Under the pieces are notes generated by a model. That model searched no databases and was not told the origin of the DNA. It was given only the letters and a program-made list of their open reading frames with translations. From Lentisphaeria bacterium (GTDB taxonomy: Bacteria; Verrucomicrobiota; Lentisphaeria; Oligosphaerales; Oligosphaeraceae), in contig JAEDNB010000095.1 in NCBI GenBank assembly GCA_016302725.1, forward strand, positions 1 to 7,802: DNA of 7,802 nt. Direction: 5' to 3'. Within the stretch, counting starts at the first letter, position 1; every line of letters begins with the position of its first letter. Made by a program: the position numbers and the translations under genes. Below, piece by piece: positions 5,622 to 7,802 of the stretch.

Positions 5622-7307
5622 TCAGGCGGGGGTGCCGGGGAAGTGGAGGAGTTCCCTGGCGTGGGCGGCGGCGGCGGCGTCCTCTGGCTCGGCCCCCAGC
5701 ATCCGGGTGATTTCCTCCACCCGTTCCTGGGGGGAGAGGAGGCGTACGTGGGTGGTGGTGCGCTCTTCCTCCGTGCGCTTCTCCACCAGGTATTGGCGGT
5801 CAGCCGCCGCCGCGATCATGGGCAGGTGGGTGATGGAGAAGACCTGGTGTTCCCGCCCCAGGGCGTGGAGTTCCTGGGCCACGGTGGCGGCGGTCCTGCC
5901 GCCGATGTTGGCGTCGATTTCATCGAAGAGGAGGACGGGGAGGTCGTCCACCTGGGAGAGGACGGTCTTGATGGCCAGCATGACGCGGGCCACTTCTCCG
6001 GAGGAGGCGGCCTGCCGCAGGGGGGCCATAGGCTCCCCCTGGTTTGGGGCGAAGAGGAATTCCAGGGAGTCCGCCCCCTCCGGGCCGGGGTCGGCGGGGG
6101 TGAGGCAGGCCTGGAAGAGCGCCTTCTGAAAGCCCAGGTCCTGGAGTTTCCGGGTGATGGCCAGGGAGAGCCTGCCCGCCCCGTCCGTCCGCACCCGGGC
6201 AAGTCTGCCGCAACTTTCCCGGTGCCGTTTTTCTGCCTCTTCCCGGCGTTGGGCGAGGGCGGCCAGCAGGTCGTTTCGCGAGGCGGCCCGCCGGAGGCGC
6301 TCCTGGAGGCGCTTGCCCCGGTCCAGCACATCCTGGAGGGTGGGGCCGTAACGGCGCTTCAATTTCTGGATTCGCTCAATGCGCTCGTTCATCTCCTGGA
6401 GGGCCTCTTGGTCAAAGTCCAGGGAGGCCCCGTAGTCGCCCACTTCCTCCCCCAGGTCATTCAATTCATTGGAGAGGGTGTCCAGGCGCTGGAGAAACTC
6501 CTCCCCCTTCCGGGGATCCAGCTGGGCCAGCTCCTCCGCCTGGCGGATCCAGGGGGCCAGTTGGTCCACCAGGGAGCCCTCGCCCTGGGAGAGCCCCTGG
6601 GAGAGAAGGCCCGCCAGGGCCTGGAGCCTGGCGGAGTTGGCCACCAGGCGGTGACGGGCCAGCAACTCCTCCTCCTCCCCCGGGGAAAGGGCGGCATCCT
6701 CAATCTCCTTCAACTGGTGGGCCAGCAACTCCTGCTCCTCGGGGGAGAGCCCCTCCCCTTGGAGGGCCTGCTGCTCCCGCCGTATGCCGCAAAGCTCCTT
6801 CCACTCCTTCCGCACCTCCCCCAGGAGGGCATCGTCCCCGCAGAAAAGGTCCAGCAAATGGAGCTGCCGAGCCGGCGCCAGTAGGGAGTGGCTTTCGTTG
6901 GGGCCGTGGATGTCAATCAGGGCTTCGCCAAACTCCTTCAGGAGCGCCGCCGTGACGGGGCTCCCGTTGAGGAAGGCGCGGGAGCCGGAGGGGGTGATGA
7001 CCCGGCGCAGAAGGAGGCGGCCCTCCTCCCGCGGGGGCAGGGAGAGCTCCTCCAGCCGCGTGTCCAGCCAGCGGGCCAGGGAAGGATGCTCCTGGGAAAG
7101 CCGGAAAACCCCCGTCACTTCACAGTTTTCCGCCCCCCGGCGAATCAGGGAGGCGGAGGCGCGGCCCCCCGCCAGCAGCCGCAACGCCCCCAGTACCAGG
7201 GATTTCCCCGCGCCGGTCTCGCCGGTGACGGCCAAGAGGCCCGGGCCAAATTCCAGCTGGAGCTGGGGGACGAGCACCAGATTGCGGATGTAGAGGGTTT
7301 CCAGCAT
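5622..7307 (-). CDS. recN: DNA repair protein RecN
   Basis: RecN is an SMC-like ATPase that acts early in repair of double-strand breaks by recombination. It is 561 residues long, normal for the family, with ATPase halves flanking a coiled coil. Seen: FGPGLLAVTGETGAGKS (20-36) holding Walker A at 29-36; SLIRRGAE (53-60); IDIHGPNESHSLL (131-143) at the Q-loop region; long charged helices at about 160-365; signature ASSGEVARVMLA (434-445); Walker B LPVLLFDEID (456-465) with D462/E463; D-loop ANIGGR; and the H-loop SITHLPMIAA (491-500). Three motifs deviate from the common forms (HGQ, SGGE, DEIDTGISG). The start MLETLYIRNLVL matches family starts. The frame stays open 60 codons further upstream, but that part is proline/arginine-rich and not RecN-like. 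No Shine-Dalgarno sequence is visible (leader CCCTCCCC), and no canonical LexA box was recognised upstream. Confidence 0.95.
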   Translation of the reverse strand: MLETLYIRNLVLVPQLQLEFGPGLLAVTGETGAGKSLVLGALRLLAGGRASASLIRRGAENCEVTGVFRLSQEHPSLARWLDTRLEELSLPPREEGRLLLRRVITPSGSRAFLNGSPVTAALLKEFGEALIDIHGPNESHSLLAPARQLHLLDLFCGDDALLGEVRKEWKELCGIRREQQALQGEGLSPEEQELLAHQLKEIEDAALSPGEEEELLARHRLVANSARLQALAGLLSQGLSQGEGSLVDQLAPWIRQAEELAQLDPRKGEEFLQRLDTLSNELNDLGEEVGDYGASLDFDQEALQEMNERIERIQKLKRRYGPTLQDVLDRGKRLQERLRRAASRNDLLAALAQRREEAEKRHRESCGRLARVRTDGAGRLSLAITRKLQDLGFQKALFQACLTPADPGPEGADSLEFLFAPNQGEPMAPLRQAASSGEVARVMLAIKTVLSQVDDLPVLLFDEIDANIGGRTAATVAQELHALGREHQVFSITHLPMIAAAADRQYLVEKRTEEERTTTHVRLLSPQERVEEITRMLGAEPEDAAAAAHARELLHFPGTPA

Positions 7308-7707
7308 GGGGAGGGAACGGGAAACTCGCCCGGAGGGAGACGGGCGGAAAGGGCGGGGCCGGCGGATAAGGCCGTCGGCGGACAATGCCGGGTACTGTAA
7401 GTGGCGCACGCCTTTTTTCCCCTGCCACCCCCGGGAAATCAGAGGGCCCTCCCCGGGGAAGACGGAGAGGGCCGGACAGGGGCGCAAGGCCCCGGAAAAG
7501 GGAAAGGCCCGCCGCCTTCGCCTTTCCGCAGGTTAGGGAAAGGGAGGCAACGGGCCAGGGACGCCAGCCTCCCCCGGAAAGGGGGACGGCCAGGCGCAGC
7601 CGAGGGGAGGGCCGCCTCTCCCGCTTCAGGCGCCCCTCACTCCCTGCCCCCCGAATGGAGGTGGGGAAGAAAGAGCCCGGGGAAGGAGGAGGCCTCCGGC
7701 AGCGGGA
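7308..7707. other. 400-bp gene-free gap upstream of recN, rich in inverted repeats
   Basis: No convincing coding region is present on either strand; the open frames here are low-complexity Arg/Pro/Gly translations. The gap must contain the recN promoter and the end of the RNA-binding-protein transcript, but I could not pick either with confidence: a TACAGT at 7394-7399 (minus) is a weak -10 candidate without a good -35. Short self-complementary elements are dense: GAGGGCCCTC (7442-7451), CCCCGGGG (7451-7458), a perfect 8-bp stem at 7501-7527, GGGAGGC/GCCTCCC (7542-7548 with 7567-7573), CCCCC/GGGGG (7571-7575 with 7581-7585) and GGAGGCCTCC (7686-7695). No tRNA, tmRNA, RNase P or SRP RNA consensus was recognised. 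Confidence 0.6.
7501..7527. repeat. Perfect 8-bp inverted repeat with 11-nt loop
   Basis: GGAAAGGC (7501-7508) pairs exactly with GCCTTTCC (7520-7527) around an 11-base loop. It could form a hairpin in a transcript of either strand or be a protein-binding site. No T-tract follows on either strand, so it is not a typical rho-independent terminator. Confidence 0.5.
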
Positions 7708-7802
7708 CTAGCGGTTGTAGCCCATGCCGCCGTGGGGACGGGGACCACGGGGTTCCCGGGGTTTCGCCTCGTTGACGGTGAGGGTGCGGCCGTGGTCTTC
7801 CT
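7708..7802 (-). CDS. RRM-type RNA-binding protein, C-terminal end (cut by window edge)
   Basis: Only the last 30 residues are inside the window. They read HGRTLTVNEAKPRE followed by a short Gly/Pro/Arg-rich tail ending GGMGYNR. GRTLTVNEAKPRE is the characteristic last strand of the RNA recognition motif in the small bacterial RNA-binding proteins found in cyanobacteria, Bacteroidota and Verrucomicrobiota-type bacteria, where a glycine-rich tail usually follows. These proteins are about 80-130 residues long and bind single-stranded RNA; some are linked to cold response. The RNP1 and RNP2 motifs would lie outside the window, so RNA-binding residues cannot be checked here. The stop is TAG at 7708-7710, and recN starts 400 bp further on. 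Confidence 0.82.
   Translation of the reverse strand, partial: EDHGRTLTVNEAKPREPRGPRPHGGMGYNR

Noticed and set aside
2878..6129. Plus-strand open frame of over 1000 codons
   Set aside because: It runs antisense through dnaG, the TPR gene and the end of recN, all of which have clear family motifs. The translation is Gly/Glu/Val-rich with no recognisable domain. High GC content removes stop codons from this antisense frame.
7403..7418. Rho-independent terminator (GGCGCACGCC followed by six Ts) on the plus strand
   Set aside because: The stem would be only 3-4 bp with a tiny loop, and there is no plus-strand gene for it to terminate. On the minus strand the tract is poly-A.
7308..7487. A 60-residue N-terminal extension of RecN
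   Set aside because: The extension is Arg/Pro/Ser-rich and unlike RecN, whereas MLETLYIRNL at 7307 matches the usual family start.
7308..7707. tRNA, tmRNA, RNase P RNA or SRP RNA gene in the gap
   Set aside because: No T-loop consensus, CCA end, RNase P P4-type sequence or SRP tetraloop block was found on either strand.
1..7802. CRISPR array, insertion sequence, phage or toxin-antitoxin genes
   Set aside because: No regularly spaced direct repeats, terminal inverted repeats, transposase or phage motifs were seen. The window is filled by conserved housekeeping genes.

Overview
The window is GC-rich DNA carrying a compact set of housekeeping genes, all read from the minus strand. In transcription order (right to left) they are: the C-terminal end of an RRM-type RNA-binding protein; a 400-bp gene-free gap; recN (DNA repair ATPase); a TPR lipoprotein; dnaG (primase); a 248-bp gap (from the preferred def start) containing an AT-rich palindrome and a probable promoter; def (peptide deformylase); two membrane proteins of unknown function; and the N-terminal part of ileS (isoleucyl-tRNA synthetase). 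The plus strand has many long open frames, including one of over 1000 codons. They lie antisense to convincing genes and look like products of base composition.

The host is a bacterium, shown by peptide deformylase, bacterial primase and RecN. The IleRS is of the eukaryote-like (type 2) class, the RNA-binding protein has the tail of cyanobacterial/PVC-type RRM proteins, RecN has a non-standard DEIDANIGG Walker B/D-loop, and most genes lack a Shine-Dalgarno sequence. Together these suggest a member of the Verrucomicrobiota or a related PVC lineage. This is an inference; no rRNA or other phylogenetic marker is present to settle it.

Right block (about 4789-7307): recN, the TPR lipoprotein and dnaG are separated by only 14 and 30 bp and are probably one transcription unit for DNA repair and replication, with an envelope protein in the middle. 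Left block (1-2650): def and the first membrane gene overlap in a TAATG junction, followed after 20 bp by the second membrane gene and after 50 bp by ileS. This looks like a translation-related unit (N-terminal deformylation, tRNA charging) with two uncharacterised membrane proteins inserted.

The most noteworthy non-coding element is a 33-bp near-perfect AT-rich palindrome at 2750-2782 with a TATAAT hexamer at its centre, upstream of def. It looks like an operator fused to the def-ileS promoter. I found no CRISPR array, insertion sequence, tRNA, rRNA or phage gene. I see no clearly new multi-gene system; the candidates for novelty are the palindrome, the two membrane proteins and the structured-looking gap before recN.
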